Assembly (NCBI RefSeq): GCF_002160135.1
Contig: NZ_NFJZ01000001.1
Span: forward strand, 310,001-374,000
DNA from: Lachnoclostridium sp. An196
Lineage (GTDB): Bacteria > Bacillota > Clostridia > Lachnospirales > Lachnospiraceae
Direction: 5' to 3'
Length of the DNA: 64,000 bases
The stretch's first letter is position 1, and the number at the start of each line of letters is the position of its first letter. The notes under the pieces are model-generated. The model worked only from the letters and a program-made list of their open reading frames with translations, was not told the DNA's origin and ran no database searches. Positions 36,224 to 45,091 of this stretch are shown here, piece by piece. A program made the translations under genes and the position numbers.

Positions 36224-37348
36224 TTATCCCAGCAGTTCTTTCAGGCATTCCATCAATTCTGTATTTTTCTCCGGCATCATAAAGCAGAAACGGAAAAAGG
36301 TTTCGTCTTCCAGACCCGGGAAAGTGGAGCAGTCCCGGAGCATCAGGCCCCGGCGAATGGCATGGAGGAAAATGTCGTATGCGGTGACGCCTTCCTTGAG
36401 GATGCGCACCAGGATAAAGTTGGCCCAGGGACGGTAGACTTTTACATTTTTCCAGGATGCAAGCTCCCGGAAGACGCGTTCCCGCTCGGAAGAGATCAGT
36501 TCCCTGGTCTGTTCGATATATTCCCGGTCTGTGAACATCAGGCTGCCTGCCACGTCGGCCAGGCTGTTGAGCGTCCACGGATTTTTCCGTTCGCGGATCT
36601 CGGCAAGGAGATCCAGGTTGCTTGTCATGGCGTAGCCCAGGCGCAGCCCGGGCGCGGCGAAGAACTTGGACACTCCCCGCAGAATGACGAAATTATTATA
36701 TTCTTTTAACAGTCCGACGGCGGAGACCCCGGCATTTTCCGGAGCGAATTCCGCGTAAGTCTCGTCGATCATGACGAAGGTTCCCAGTTTCCGGCAGCAG
36801 TCCAGGATCCGCCGCATATCGTCGGGGAGAACCGCGGTAGAGGTAGGATTGTTGGGGTTGCAGATCACACAGATATCCGGCCTCTGCGCGGACAGTTCCC
36901 GGCAGAAATCTTCTGTGTCCAGTTGGAAATCCAAAGTTTCCTGAAGCGCGTAGTACCGGACTGATCCGCCGCACAGACGGATTTCCCGCTCATATTCAGA
37001 ATAAGTGGGAGAGACGATGAATGCTTTCCCCGGGGGATGGATCTGGATAAACAAAGAGATTAATTCTGTACACCCGTTCCCCACAAGGATCTCTTCGGGC
37101 CGGCAGCCCGCGTATGCGGCGATATGGCCGCGAAGTTCCGTGTATTCCGGATCCGGATAAGCGGAGACCGCGTCGATATGCGACGCCAGTCCTCTGCGCA
37201 TACGGGGAGAGATCCCCAGAGGGTTGACATTGGCCCCGAAGGCGGTGATCCGGTCTTTGGGAATTCCGAAATATTTTTCGATTTTTTCCAGGTCGCTGCC
37301 GTGAAAATGCTCTTTGGCTTCCAGCAGCTTTTCTTTTGCTGTATTCAT
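36224..37348 (-). CDS. PLP-dependent aminotransferase, CobD/HisC-like
   Basis: A fold-type I PLP enzyme of 374 residues. HFHGSDLEKIEKYFGI followed by FGANVNPLGISPRMR resembles L-threonine-phosphate decarboxylase (CobD). VGNGCTELISLFIQ, VICNPNNPTSTAVLP and the PLP lysine in LRGVSKFFAAPGLRLGY are shared with histidinol-phosphate aminotransferase. No cobalamin or histidine genes are nearby, so the reaction stays open. ATG 37348 has AGGA upstream; the frame continues to 37390 without a binding site. Confidence 0.85.
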   Translation of the reverse strand: MNTAKEKLLEAKEHFHGSDLEKIEKYFGIPKDRITAFGANVNPLGISPRMRRGLASHIDAVSAYPDPEYTELRGHIAAYAGCRPEEILVGNGCTELISLFIQIHPPGKAFIVSPTYSEYEREIRLCGGSVRYYALQETLDFQLDTEDFCRELSAQRPDICVICNPNNPTSTAVLPDDMRRILDCCRKLGTFVMIDETYAEFAPENAGVSAVGLLKEYNNFVILRGVSKFFAAPGLRLGYAMTSNLDLLAEIRERKNPWTLNSLADVAGSLMFTDREYIEQTRELISSERERVFRELASWKNVKVYRPWANFILVRILKEGVTAYDIFLHAIRRGLMLRDCSTFPGLEDETFFRFCFMMPEKNTELMECLKELLG

Positions 37349-37529
37349 AAAATGATTCCTCGCTTGTCTTCTTATGCGCCGCAGTTGCACGGCGCGCTGC
37401 GTCAGTGGTATAATAATACCATTAAGGTCAAAATAACTTTTGGCTCCGGTACCTTAGTATAATCTTTAATCAGGAAAATAACAATAGTCAAAGCCGGCTT
37501 TTTGCCGGCAGGTTTGGGGCGGGATCTGC

Positions 37530-40500
37530 ATGAAAGAAAAAATCATTGATTTTTCAAATGGGAAATTCACATATGAACAGCCGAAGCTGATTCTGGAACC
37601 GTCGGAACTGGAGATGGAACTGGGAGAAGGCGACGAGGCGCGCGGAAGCATCCGTGTCTCTTCCTCAGATGAGAGAAGGGTCAAGGGAACGGTGCTGTCA
37701 GAGATTCCCGGCATGACGCTTTATGGGAACAGTTTCTTCGCCAGAGCTGCCAGGGTGGAGTTCAGCTATACGCCGCGGTGGATCCGGCCGGGAGAACAGA
37801 AGACGGGCAGACTCCTGTTTCTGACCAGCGCCGGAGAATATGAGATCCCGGTGCAGATCCGGATCCGCAGCCGGGAGGAAGCGCCGGAAAAAGAAGAGAT
37901 TCCTTTGCCGTCTCTTCCGGAGAAGGAGCCCGAGGAAACTCCCTTCCGGAAGGGCAGAGGAAGAAGCGCCGCGTGGACAGAAAGGCGAAAGCAGGAGGAG
38001 GCCCTTTTTGAGATTGAACGGGAGCTGGAAAAGGAACGGCGCGGCGCATGCACTCCGAAAGAATCGGTGAAAAGACTCCGGGAACTGGCGGACCGTCTGC
38101 GCAGCGCGGACGCGGAGTCGGCTTTTTATCTGCTGCTGGATGCGTGGGTGATGATCCGGGAGGACCGGAGAGAAGAGGCGGGCTGGATCCTCCGCAAGTA
38201 TGAACGGACGCGCCTGTTTCAGCAGAGGGAAGTCTCCGTGCGAGCTCTGTTTCTGTATGTAAATACATTGTACCAGGGACAGGGAGAGAAAAATTCCTCC
38301 GGGGTGGCACAGCTGCAGAAACTTTACCAGAGATATCCGGAAAACTGGCTGGTGACTGCCTGCCTGCTCGAACTGGATCCGAAGCTTTCCAGGAATACGC
38401 GTACCCGTTATATGGTACTGGAGCGTCAGTTCCGAATGGGAACCCGGAACCGGCTGCTCTATCAGGAGGCGTGGAATATTTTAAGCCGGGATCCGGCGCT
38501 CTTTGAGAAGCTGGACGCATTTACTTTGCAGACACTTTACTGGGCTGCTTCCAGAGGGCTGCTTACGCCGGAAGCGGCTCAGGCGGCAGCCCGGCAGGCG
38601 TCCAGGCTGAAGAACTGGACATGGCTGTCCGCGAAGCTTTTAAAAGCCTGTTATCAGGTTCATCCCTGCAAAGAGACGGCGGGAGCTGTCTGTTCCGTCT
38701 ATATACGGGGGCACAGAACGGATTCAGACGCGTTTGTCTGGTATCAGAAAGGCGTGGAACTGGATGCCAGGATTACGAATCTTTACGAGTATTTTATGTA
38801 CGCGCTGCCGGAGAACTATTCAAGGATCCTTCCCAAACAGGTGATTCTGTATTTCAGTTATCATAATACGCTTACCAGCCATCAGAAGACGGTATTTTAC
38901 TGTAATCTGGCAAGATACGGGTCCAGAGAGGATCCGGCGTGCGAGGCGCACCGGAGGCCGCTGCAGGAGTTTTTGATGGAGCAGCTGTCAAAAAGAAAAG
39001 TCAATGAAGATCTGGCATGGCTGTATGAACGGTGCCTGCGGGCGGATACTCTGGAGGAACATCTGCTGGAGGCGCTGGCAGATGTGCTGTTTTTGAGGAA
39101 ATTGACCTGTGAGGAGAAAAGAATCCGCCAGGTGGAGGTCCGTTACGAAGAGCTGGAAGAGCGGATCCGGGTTCCCCTTGCAGGGGGAGAGGCCTATGTG
39201 CCGGTCTACACACCGGGAGCGCAGATTGTGCTCATAGACGAGGAAGGCCGGGAATACCGACGCACCGTGCCGTACAGCCTGAAAAAGGTCCTGATTGAAC
39301 CCAGATTTATGCAGGCCTGCGTGTCCGGCCTGAAACATCATACGGGTCTGAATCTGTACCTGTTGGAAGGGAAGGGGAAGCACCGGCTGAACAGCGAAAA
39401 CGTGGAGATCGCGTACCGGCTGCTGGAAGACAGCCGCATAAAAGAGAGCTGGCGGCGCCGTCTGAAAATAGAGCTGCTGAAATATGAGCGGAAACACGGA
39501 CGCATGGAAAAACTGGATGAGAGGCTGAGCCTGGGAGATGCAGAGCTTGGGATGCTGACAGGAGAAGAGAGGGCTTCTTATATGGAAGTCCTGGCTGAGT
39601 CCGGGGATCGCGGCAAAGCTTTTGAACTTTTGGAACAGTATGGAGCGGACGGCATGAATGCCCGGAGCCTGCTGCGCCTGATCCTCTGGAAACTGGGAGA
39701 AGGAGGAGACCATAAGTCTCTGATACCGTTCGCGGTTCAGGTCTTCCGGCAGGGAGTCTATACGGAACAGATCCTGGCTCTGCTGGCAGAATACGGACAG
39801 GGAAGCGTGGAAGAACTGCTGGCGGTCTGGAAAGCGGCGGAGGATTTCGGATTGTGTTTTCCGGCGCTGGAAGAACAGATCCTGGCCCAGGCACTGTTCA
39901 CGGAGCATCATGTATGCCAGGTTTTTCCGGTATTTGAAGCAATGGACGATCGGGGAGGAGACCGGACTTTGTGTATGGCCTGCCTGAATTATCTTGGCTG
40001 GCTGGATTTTGTCAGAGGACAGGAGGTGCCCGAAGGGCTGTTTGCCAGTCTGGAACATCATTTCATCTGGGAAGACCGTCTGTCGGAAGCGGCGGGGCTT
40101 TCTTATCTGAAACAACTTTCGGTGCTTTTGCTCCTGACAGAGGTGCAGAAAAAGCTGGTGCGTAAGATGATGAAAGAGCTGGGAGAAAAGCGCCGGTATT
40201 TTGCTTTTATGCAGAAACTGTCTCCGTTCCTGACGGAACGGGTGATGCCGGACGGACTGACGGTGGTGGAATACCGCTGCAATCCGGCGCACCGGGTAAT
40301 TCTCCATTATGTACTGGAATACCACGGGAAAAAGACGTTTGATTATATGACGGAACGTATCTACCCGGTCTGCGGGGGCGTGTTCAGCCGGGGCTTCGTG
40401 TTGTTTTACGGAGAACGTCTTACCTGGTTTTTTACGGAAGAACGGGAAGATGGATCGTCTGTATCCACAGAATGCCGGACTCAGGAAAACCGGGAAGAAC

Positions 40501-40643
40501 AGATCCTGGGCGGAGGCAGATATCAGAGGCTCTGCCAGATGCAGAAGGCGCTGGACTGCCGTCAGGACCGGAAACTGAAAAAAATGATGGCAGAATATGA
40601 AGAACTGACTGATCTGGCAGAGACTCAGTTCCACCGAAAATAA
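37530..40643 (+). CDS. Very large protein of unknown function (DUF5717-like)
   Basis: A 1037-residue soluble protein. Residues about 1-115 look like a beta-sandwich domain (KGTVLSEIPGMTLYG, VEFSYTPRWIRPGEQKTG). A highly charged linker follows, then roughly 500 residues of helical repeats like TPR or HEAT units (about 170-520 and 620-880). A second beta-like segment occurs near YVPVYTPGAQIVLIDEEG. The layout fits the DUF5717 family of Clostridia as I remember it; this was not verified. No signal peptide or membrane helix is seen. It heads a three-gene operon, 13 bases before the next gene. Function unknown; a scaffold is a reasonable guess. Confidence 0.8.
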   Translation: MKEKIIDFSNGKFTYEQPKLILEPSELEMELGEGDEARGSIRVSSSDERRVKGTVLSEIPGMTLYGNSFFARAARVEFSYTPRWIRPGEQKTGRLLFLTSAGEYEIPVQIRIRSREEAPEKEEIPLPSLPEKEPEETPFRKGRGRSAAWTERRKQEEALFEIERELEKERRGACTPKESVKRLRELADRLRSADAESAFYLLLDAWVMIREDRREEAGWILRKYERTRLFQQREVSVRALFLYVNTLYQGQGEKNSSGVAQLQKLYQRYPENWLVTACLLELDPKLSRNTRTRYMVLERQFRMGTRNRLLYQEAWNILSRDPALFEKLDAFTLQTLYWAASRGLLTPEAAQAAARQASRLKNWTWLSAKLLKACYQVHPCKETAGAVCSVYIRGHRTDSDAFVWYQKGVELDARITNLYEYFMYALPENYSRILPKQVILYFSYHNTLTSHQKTVFYCNLARYGSREDPACEAHRRPLQEFLMEQLSKRKVNEDLAWLYERCLRADTLEEHLLEALADVLFLRKLTCEEKRIRQVEVRYEELEERIRVPLAGGEAYVPVYTPGAQIVLIDEEGREYRRTVPYSLKKVLIEPRFMQACVSGLKHHTGLNLYLLEGKGKHRLNSENVEIAYRLLEDSRIKESWRRRLKIELLKYERKHGRMEKLDERLSLGDAELGMLTGEERASYMEVLAESGDRGKAFELLEQYGADGMNARSLLRLILWKLGEGGDHKSLIPFAVQVFRQGVYTEQILALLAEYGQGSVEELLAVWKAAEDFGLCFPALEEQILAQALFTEHHVCQVFPVFEAMDDRGGDRTLCMACLNYLGWLDFVRGQEVPEGLFASLEHHFIWEDRLSEAAGLSYLKQLSVLLLLTEVQKKLVRKMMKELGEKRRYFAFMQKLSPFLTERVMPDGLTVVEYRCNPAHRVILHYVLEYHGKKTFDYMTERIYPVCGGVFSRGFVLFYGERLTWFFTEEREDGSSVSTECRTQENREEQILGGGRYQRLCQMQKALDCRQDRKLKKMMAEYEELTDLAETQFHRK

Positions 40644-40656
40644 AAGGAGGAACGGG

Positions 40657-41769
40657 ATGAAAATGACGAATGGACAGGCTCGGCTTTTAGCAGGAATTGA
40701 TTTCAGGGAGGTATATCCCTGCGTATGTTACCAGACAGAACAGATGAAAGAGCCGGAGGCTCTCCCGCTGGATTTTAGAACATGCAGCGGAAGACAGGGG
40801 ATGTTTCGCAAGATTCTTTCGGCGCTGAAAAAGTTTGCGCCGAAAGAACAGCTCCAGGCGGCAGTGGTGCTTCCCGATACGGAAGAAGAGACGGTACGGC
40901 TGTATCTGAAAGAAGCCTGCGAGGCAGGATTTGACCGGGGACAGCTTCAGGTGCTGGGAGAGGCGGAGAGTTTAGTGCATTTTACCATGCATCAGACGGC
41001 GGATATCTGGCAGCAGGGAGTATGGTTTCTGGAATTCGGACAGGAGGAGGTGCGGGCCACCTGCCTGAAAATAAACCGCCGTATGACGCCCCTGCTGGTC
41101 GAGATGCAGGAACCGGAATATTGGCATGTGGGAAACTTGCTGGAGGGGAGCCGGGACGAACGGCTGGCGGAGACAGTCAAAGAGCGATTCGGGAAAATGC
41201 CGGTATCTGCGGTGTTCCTGACGGGTACAGACCTGAATGCCAGAGAGTACCGCAGGAGCCGGGAGGAAATATGTTTTCACAGGAGGGTGTTTCTTGCGGA
41301 GCAGATCTATGCCAGAGGCGCGTGCGTGGCGGCGGGGGATGCGGGCAAGAGCCGTGCTTATCTGTTCCTGAATGAGCAGACCTTGCGCTATAATGTGAAT
41401 ATCCGGAGCCGCCGGGCAGGGAAAGAGCAGTTGTATACGCTGATCAGCGCCGGCTGCAGCTGGTATGAGGCAAAGGCCTCCTGTGAAGTTCTTCTGCTGG
41501 AGGAACCGCTGTTGGAGTTTGTTTTTTCTTCTATGCTGGGCGGAGAGCCCATCCGGGAGGGACTGCTGCTTACGGATATTCCGGAAAGGCCTCCGGGAGC
41601 GGGAAGGCTGCTGGTGGAAATGTGGTTTTCCGGCCCGCGGCAATGTGAAGTGAAGGTGTCGGACCTGGGGTTTGGAGAACTTTATCCGGCATCGGATCTG
41701 TACTGGAAAGAAACGTTCTGGCTGGAAGAGGAGGATTCTTATGGGGCTGGTGACGATCTGCAAATATAA
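40657..41769 (+). CDS. Actin/Hsp70-fold-like protein of unknown function
   Basis: A 370-residue soluble protein. It begins RLLAGIDFREVYPCVCYQ, like the phosphate-1 strand of actin/Hsp70 ATPases. WFLEFGQEEVRATCLKINR could be phosphate-2, and VFLTGTDLNAREYRRSREE followed by YARGACVAAGDAG resembles the adenosine motif and the closing GA of MreB/DnaK proteins. The usual Gly-rich phosphate loops are degraded, so ATPase activity is doubtful. GGAGG lies 6 bases before the ATG. It overlaps the next gene by 29 bases. Role unknown, presumably together with the large upstream protein. Confidence 0.72.
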   Translation: MKMTNGQARLLAGIDFREVYPCVCYQTEQMKEPEALPLDFRTCSGRQGMFRKILSALKKFAPKEQLQAAVVLPDTEEETVRLYLKEACEAGFDRGQLQVLGEAESLVHFTMHQTADIWQQGVWFLEFGQEEVRATCLKINRRMTPLLVEMQEPEYWHVGNLLEGSRDERLAETVKERFGKMPVSAVFLTGTDLNAREYRRSREEICFHRRVFLAEQIYARGACVAAGDAGKSRAYLFLNEQTLRYNVNIRSRRAGKEQLYTLISAGCSWYEAKASCEVLLLEEPLLEFVFSSMLGGEPIREGLLLTDIPERPPGAGRLLVEMWFSGPRQCEVKVSDLGFGELYPASDLYWKETFWLEEEDSYGAGDDLQI

Positions 41770-42442
41770 AAGAACATCCACGCCTTTTTTCATCGAACAG
41801 GCGGGGATCAACCTGTACAGCCTGGAGGAGCTGGCATGGTTTTTATACCATAATATATGTCTGGCCGACCGGCAGATGTTCGGAGACCGGTTATGCCGCT
41901 GGCTGTCAGAAGAGGCCGGCTGCGCGGATCTTGCACGCCGCATTCAGGCAGGGATCGCTGCAGGCAGCAGTTTCCAGAATCTGGTTCTTTCGGTGGTGGG
42001 AGCGGCGGACTTGTATGACAGCCGCGAACTCTCGGAGCTCGGGGAGAGGCTGAAAAGACTGGGATCGCTGCAGGAGCAGGAACGTCTTAAGATGCGGGCG
42101 GATGAACTGCTGGATAACCGCAATGAGTGGGCGGCCATGGAAGAATACCGTCATATCCTGCGGATGCATCAAAACAGCCGTTTGGGCATGGCTTTCTATG
42201 GCGCGGTATGGAATAACCTGGGGGTCTGTTATGCCAGGCAGTTCCTTTTTCAGGAGGCTGCCGACTGTTTTGAGACATCCTGCGAATATGCTCCGGACGA
42301 AGAAGTGGAACGTCAGGCAGATCTTGCCAGACAGCTGGCAGGAGGAGAAATACCTCTCCCGGAGGGAAAAAAGACCGAGGATGTGCTTCTGCAGAAGAAA
42401 CTGCTCCGCTGGGAGAAGGAATACCGTATGAGACAGAAATGA
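41741..42442 (+). CDS. TPR-like helical protein of unknown function
   Basis: A 233-residue soluble protein, third of the operon. The N-terminal part contains YSLEELAWFLYHNICLADRQ. The second half has TPR-like pairs of helices: ADELLDNRNEWAAMEEYRHI and NNLGVCYARQFLFQEAADCF. The charged tail ends LLRWEKEYRMRQK. ATG 41741 has AGAGGAGG 8 bases upstream, inside the end of the actin-like gene; the frame extends back to 41672 without a binding site. No enzyme motif is visible. It may link the two upstream proteins to a partner. Confidence 0.78.
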   Translation: MGLVTICKYKRTSTPFFIEQAGINLYSLEELAWFLYHNICLADRQMFGDRLCRWLSEEAGCADLARRIQAGIAAGSSFQNLVLSVVGAADLYDSRELSELGERLKRLGSLQEQERLKMRADELLDNRNEWAAMEEYRHILRMHQNSRLGMAFYGAVWNNLGVCYARQFLFQEAADCFETSCEYAPDEEVERQADLARQLAGGEIPLPEGKKTEDVLLQKKLLRWEKEYRMRQK

Positions 42443-42447
42443 AAAGC

Positions 42448-42476
42448 TTGACATATGTCTCTCCGTCTGTTATGAT
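42448..42476 (+). promoter_or_regulatory. SigA-type promoter of the amino-acid ABC transporter
   Basis: TTGACA (42448-42453) and TATGAT (42471-42476), 17-base spacing, starting 6 bases after the stop of the previous gene. Confidence 0.88.
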
Positions 42477-42484
42477 TTTGGCGT

Positions 42485-42515
42485 TATCAGAGCACTTTAT
42501 CGTGCTAATGTGATA
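42485..42515 (+). promoter_or_regulatory. Hairpin in the 5' leader of the transporter mRNA
   Basis: TATCA (42485-42489) pairs with TGATA (42511-42515), and AGCAC (42491-42495) with GTGCT (42502-42506), around loop TTTATC. It lies at or just after the expected transcription start and before the GGAGG. It could be a stability element or a binding site. Confidence 0.5.
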
Positions 42516-42544
42516 CCAAAGGAAATAAGAGGAGGAACTTGGAT

Positions 42545-43432
42545 ATGAAAAAGTGGATGGCAGTCATGCTCGCTGGTATGATGACCGCAGCGTCTCTTGG
42601 CGGCTGCGGAAGTACAGGAAGTACTGCGGAGACGGAAGCACCGGCGGAAGAGACGGGTACTGCGGAGACAGACGCTTCTGACGCGGCTTCGGAAGATGCG
42701 GCAGCGGAAGACAGCGCCGCAGGAGAGAGCGATATGGCGTACGTACAGGAAAAAGGTACGCTGGTAGTTGGCATCACCGACTTCGCTCCCATGGATTATA
42801 AAGACGAGAACGGCGAATGGATCGGCTTTGACGCGGATATGGCGAAGGCATTTGCCGAGAGCCTGGGCGTGGAAGCAGAGTTTGTAGAGATTGACTGGGA
42901 TAACAAGATCCTGGAGCTGGATGGAAAAACCATCGACTGCGTATGGAACGGCATGACTTTGACTGAGGACGTGCTGAGCGCCATGGAGTGTTCCAACGCA
43001 TACTGCAACAATGCGCAGGTAGTGATCGTGCCGGCGGATGTGGCGGATCAGTATCAGGATGAAGAGAGCCTTGCAGATCTGACCTTTGCAGTAGAGGCAG
43101 GCAGCGCCGGAGAAGAGCAGGTACAGGCTCTGGGATTGAATTATACGCCGGTGACGGCACAGTCGGACGCTCTGATGGAAGTGGCGGCAGGCACTTCTGA
43201 CGCGGCAGTGATTGATTCTCTGATGGCGGCGGCCATGGTAGGAGAGGGTACCGGATATGAGGAGCTGACCTATACTATCGGACTGAACAGCGAGGAGTAC
43301 GGCGTGGGCTTCCGCAAAGGTTCCGATCTGGCGGCAGCGCTGAATGATTTCTTCGCATCCAGTTATGCGGACGGCACCATGGAGTCTGTTGCAGAGACTT
43401 ACGGAGTACAGGCAGCTCTGATCGAGCAGTAA
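42545..43432 (+). CDS. Polar amino-acid ABC transporter, substrate-binding lipoprotein
   Basis: A 295-residue lipoprotein that captures an amino acid outside the membrane. The signal peptide ends in the lipobox SLGGCG (Cys about 21). An unusually long acidic linker of Ala, Glu, Thr and Asp (about 22-60) precedes the type II periplasmic-binding fold: KGTLVVGITDFAPMDYKDEN, GEWIGFDADMAKAFAESLG, and the ligand-site WNGMTLTEDV. ATG 42545 fits GGAGG at 42531-42535; the TTG at 42539 is too close. Ligand not predictable; cystine, glutamine and other polar amino acids are possible. Confidence 0.93.
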   Translation: MKKWMAVMLAGMMTAASLGGCGSTGSTAETEAPAEETGTAETDASDAASEDAAAEDSAAGESDMAYVQEKGTLVVGITDFAPMDYKDENGEWIGFDADMAKAFAESLGVEAEFVEIDWDNKILELDGKTIDCVWNGMTLTEDVLSAMECSNAYCNNAQVVIVPADVADQYQDEESLADLTFAVEAGSAGEEQVQALGLNYTPVTAQSDALMEVAAGTSDAAVIDSLMAAAMVGEGTGYEELTYTIGLNSEEYGVGFRKGSDLAAALNDFFASSYADGTMESVAETYGVQAALIEQ

Positions 43433-43453
43433 CAGAACATCAGATTTTAAGCG

Positions 43454-43492
43454 TCGGCGGATCAGGGGCGCAGCCCCCGGTCCGCTGATTTT
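43454..43492 (+). terminator. Intra-operon hairpin with short T-run
   Basis: TCGGCGGA (43454-43461) pairs with TCCGCTGA (43481-43488), with an inner GGGGC-GCA-GCCCC stem, followed by TTTT. It lies between the binding-protein and permease genes. It probably lets only part of transcription continue, giving more binding protein than permease. Confidence 0.65.
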
Positions 43493-43525
43493 ACGGAATA
43501 CGACAGGAAAGAACAGGGGAGAACT

Positions 43526-44266
43526 ATGGAATTGATCATGGAGCAGATGCCGATTGTCATTCGGTCGCTGAATATTGGTTTTATACAGACTTTGAAACTG
43601 TTTTTTGTGACCCTGGCCGGCGCGCTCCCGCTGGGCCTGGTCATTGCATTTGGCTCGATGTCCCGCTTCCGGCCTCTCAAATGTCTGGCACAGCTGGGGC
43701 TGCCCGGATGGCTGACGGAGTTCCGGCCTATAAGCTGCGTGACACGGATCGTGGTATGGATCGTAAGAGGAACCCCGCTGATGATCCAGCTTTTGATTAT
43801 CTACTATTTTCCGGGGCTGGTATTGAATAATCCCATCTGGGGAGGCGGGGAGAGCGGCCGTTTTCTGGCGGCGTCGGTGGCGTTTATATTTAATTACGCC
43901 TGTTATTTCTCTGAGATTTACCGCGGAGGCATCCAGAGTGTTCCGGCGGGGCAGGAAGAAGCCGGTCTGGTGCTGGGCATGACCAGAAGCCAGATCTTTT
44001 TCAAGGTTACGCTTCTGCAGATGATCAAACGGATCGTGCCTCCCATGTCCAATGAGATCATTACGCTGGTGAAAGATACTTCTCTTGCCAGGATTATCGC
44101 TCTTCAGGAGATTATCTGGGCGGGACAGGCGTTTCTGAAAGGTTCCCAGGGAATCTCCGGACAGATCTGGCCGTTGTTCTTTACAGCGCTTTATTATCTG
44201 GTTTTCAGCGGCATCCTGACCATACTGCTGGGAAGGCTGGAAGAAAAACTGAATTTCTTCAGGTAA
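43526..44266 (+). CDS. Polar amino-acid ABC transporter, permease
   Basis: A 246-residue integral membrane subunit with about five helices. The HisM/GlnP-type features are GFIQTLKLFFVTLAGALPLG, RIVVWIVRGTPLMIQLLIIY, and the coupling-helix EAA motif QEEAGLVLGMTRSQIFFKV. LVKDTSLARIIALQEI is also typical. It forms the channel with the ATPase encoded 13 bases downstream. ATG has GGGGAG upstream. Only one permease gene is present, so it presumably acts as a homodimer. Confidence 0.95.
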   Translation: MELIMEQMPIVIRSLNIGFIQTLKLFFVTLAGALPLGLVIAFGSMSRFRPLKCLAQLGLPGWLTEFRPISCVTRIVVWIVRGTPLMIQLLIIYYFPGLVLNNPIWGGGESGRFLAASVAFIFNYACYFSEIYRGGIQSVPAGQEEAGLVLGMTRSQIFFKVTLLQMIKRIVPPMSNEIITLVKDTSLARIIALQEIIWAGQAFLKGSQGISGQIWPLFFTALYYLVFSGILTILLGRLEEKLNFFR

Positions 44267-44279
44267 AGGAGGGAAGAAC

Positions 44280-45065
44280 ATGCCTATCTTGGAAGTGGAA
44301 CATTTATGCAAAACATTTGAGCGCACGGAAGTGCTGAAAGACATCAGCTTTTCCCTGAATCAGGGACAAGTGGTCTCCATCATCGGTTCTTCGGGCAGCG
44401 GCAAGACTACGCTTCTGCGCTGCCTGAATTTTCTGGAGCGCCCGGACAGCGGAATCATCCGGGTCAACGGAGAAGTGCTTCTGGACGCGGGAAATCCCAG
44501 TCCGGATCCGGATTCCGTGATCCGCAGGAAGCGCCTCCATTTCGGGCTGGTTTTTCAGTCTTTTAACCTGTTCCCGCAGTACACGGCGCTGGAGAATGTG
44601 ATGCTGGCGAAGGAACTGCTTGCAAAAGAGCAGCCGGATTATAAGGCGAGGAAAAAGGAGATTCATGAGGAGATCCGCGTGCTGGCGGAAGAACTGCTTG
44701 AGCAGATGGGGCTTAAAAACCGGATGAGCAATTATCCGCATCAGCTGTCGGGAGGCCAGTGCCAGCGTGTGGCCATTGCCAGGGCTCTGGCGCTGAAGCC
44801 GGATATCCTCTGCTTTGACGAGCCTACCTCGGCGCTGGATCCGGAGCTGACCGGAGAAGTGCTCCGGGTCATCAAAGAGCTGGCCGACCAGCAGACGACC
44901 ATGGTTATCGTCACCCATGAGATGGCGTTTGCCAGAGACGTGGCGCATCATGTGATCTTTATGGATGACGGATATATTCTGGAGCAGGGAACGCCGGAGG
45001 AAGTATTCGGAAATACCAGAGAGGAGCGTACCAGACAATTTCTGTCCCGTTTCAATCAGGGATAA
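44280..45065 (+). CDS. Polar amino-acid ABC transporter, ATP-binding subunit
   Basis: A 261-residue ATPase that drives the transporter from the cytoplasmic face. Walker A is IIGSSGSGKTTLLRCLN, the Q-loop lies in LVFQSFNLFPQYTALEN, the signature is HQLSGGQCQRVAIARALALK, Walker B is ILCFDEPTSALDPEL and the H-loop is VIVTHEM. It is of the GlnQ/HisP type. An insertion around residues 115-135 (KEQPDYKARKKEI) is a little longer than usual. AAAGGAGG lies 8 bases before the ATG. purF follows after 26 bases. Confidence 0.96.
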   Translation: MPILEVEHLCKTFERTEVLKDISFSLNQGQVVSIIGSSGSGKTTLLRCLNFLERPDSGIIRVNGEVLLDAGNPSPDPDSVIRRKRLHFGLVFQSFNLFPQYTALENVMLAKELLAKEQPDYKARKKEIHEEIRVLAEELLEQMGLKNRMSNYPHQLSGGQCQRVAIARALALKPDILCFDEPTSALDPELTGEVLRVIKELADQQTTMVIVTHEMAFARDVAHHVIFMDDGYILEQGTPEEVFGNTREERTRQFLSRFNQG

Positions 45066-45091
45066 TTTCTAAATAAAAAAGGTGGCATCAG

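Noticed and set aside
38988-40634. A 548-codon minus-strand open frame opposite the large DUF5717-like gene
   Set aside because: The plus-strand frame of 1037 codons has a start, operon context and normal composition; the minus frame does not.
42497-44344. A 615-codon minus-strand open frame opposite the ABC transporter genes
   Set aside because: It spans two real genes and their spacer, lacks a binding site and shows antisense-type composition.
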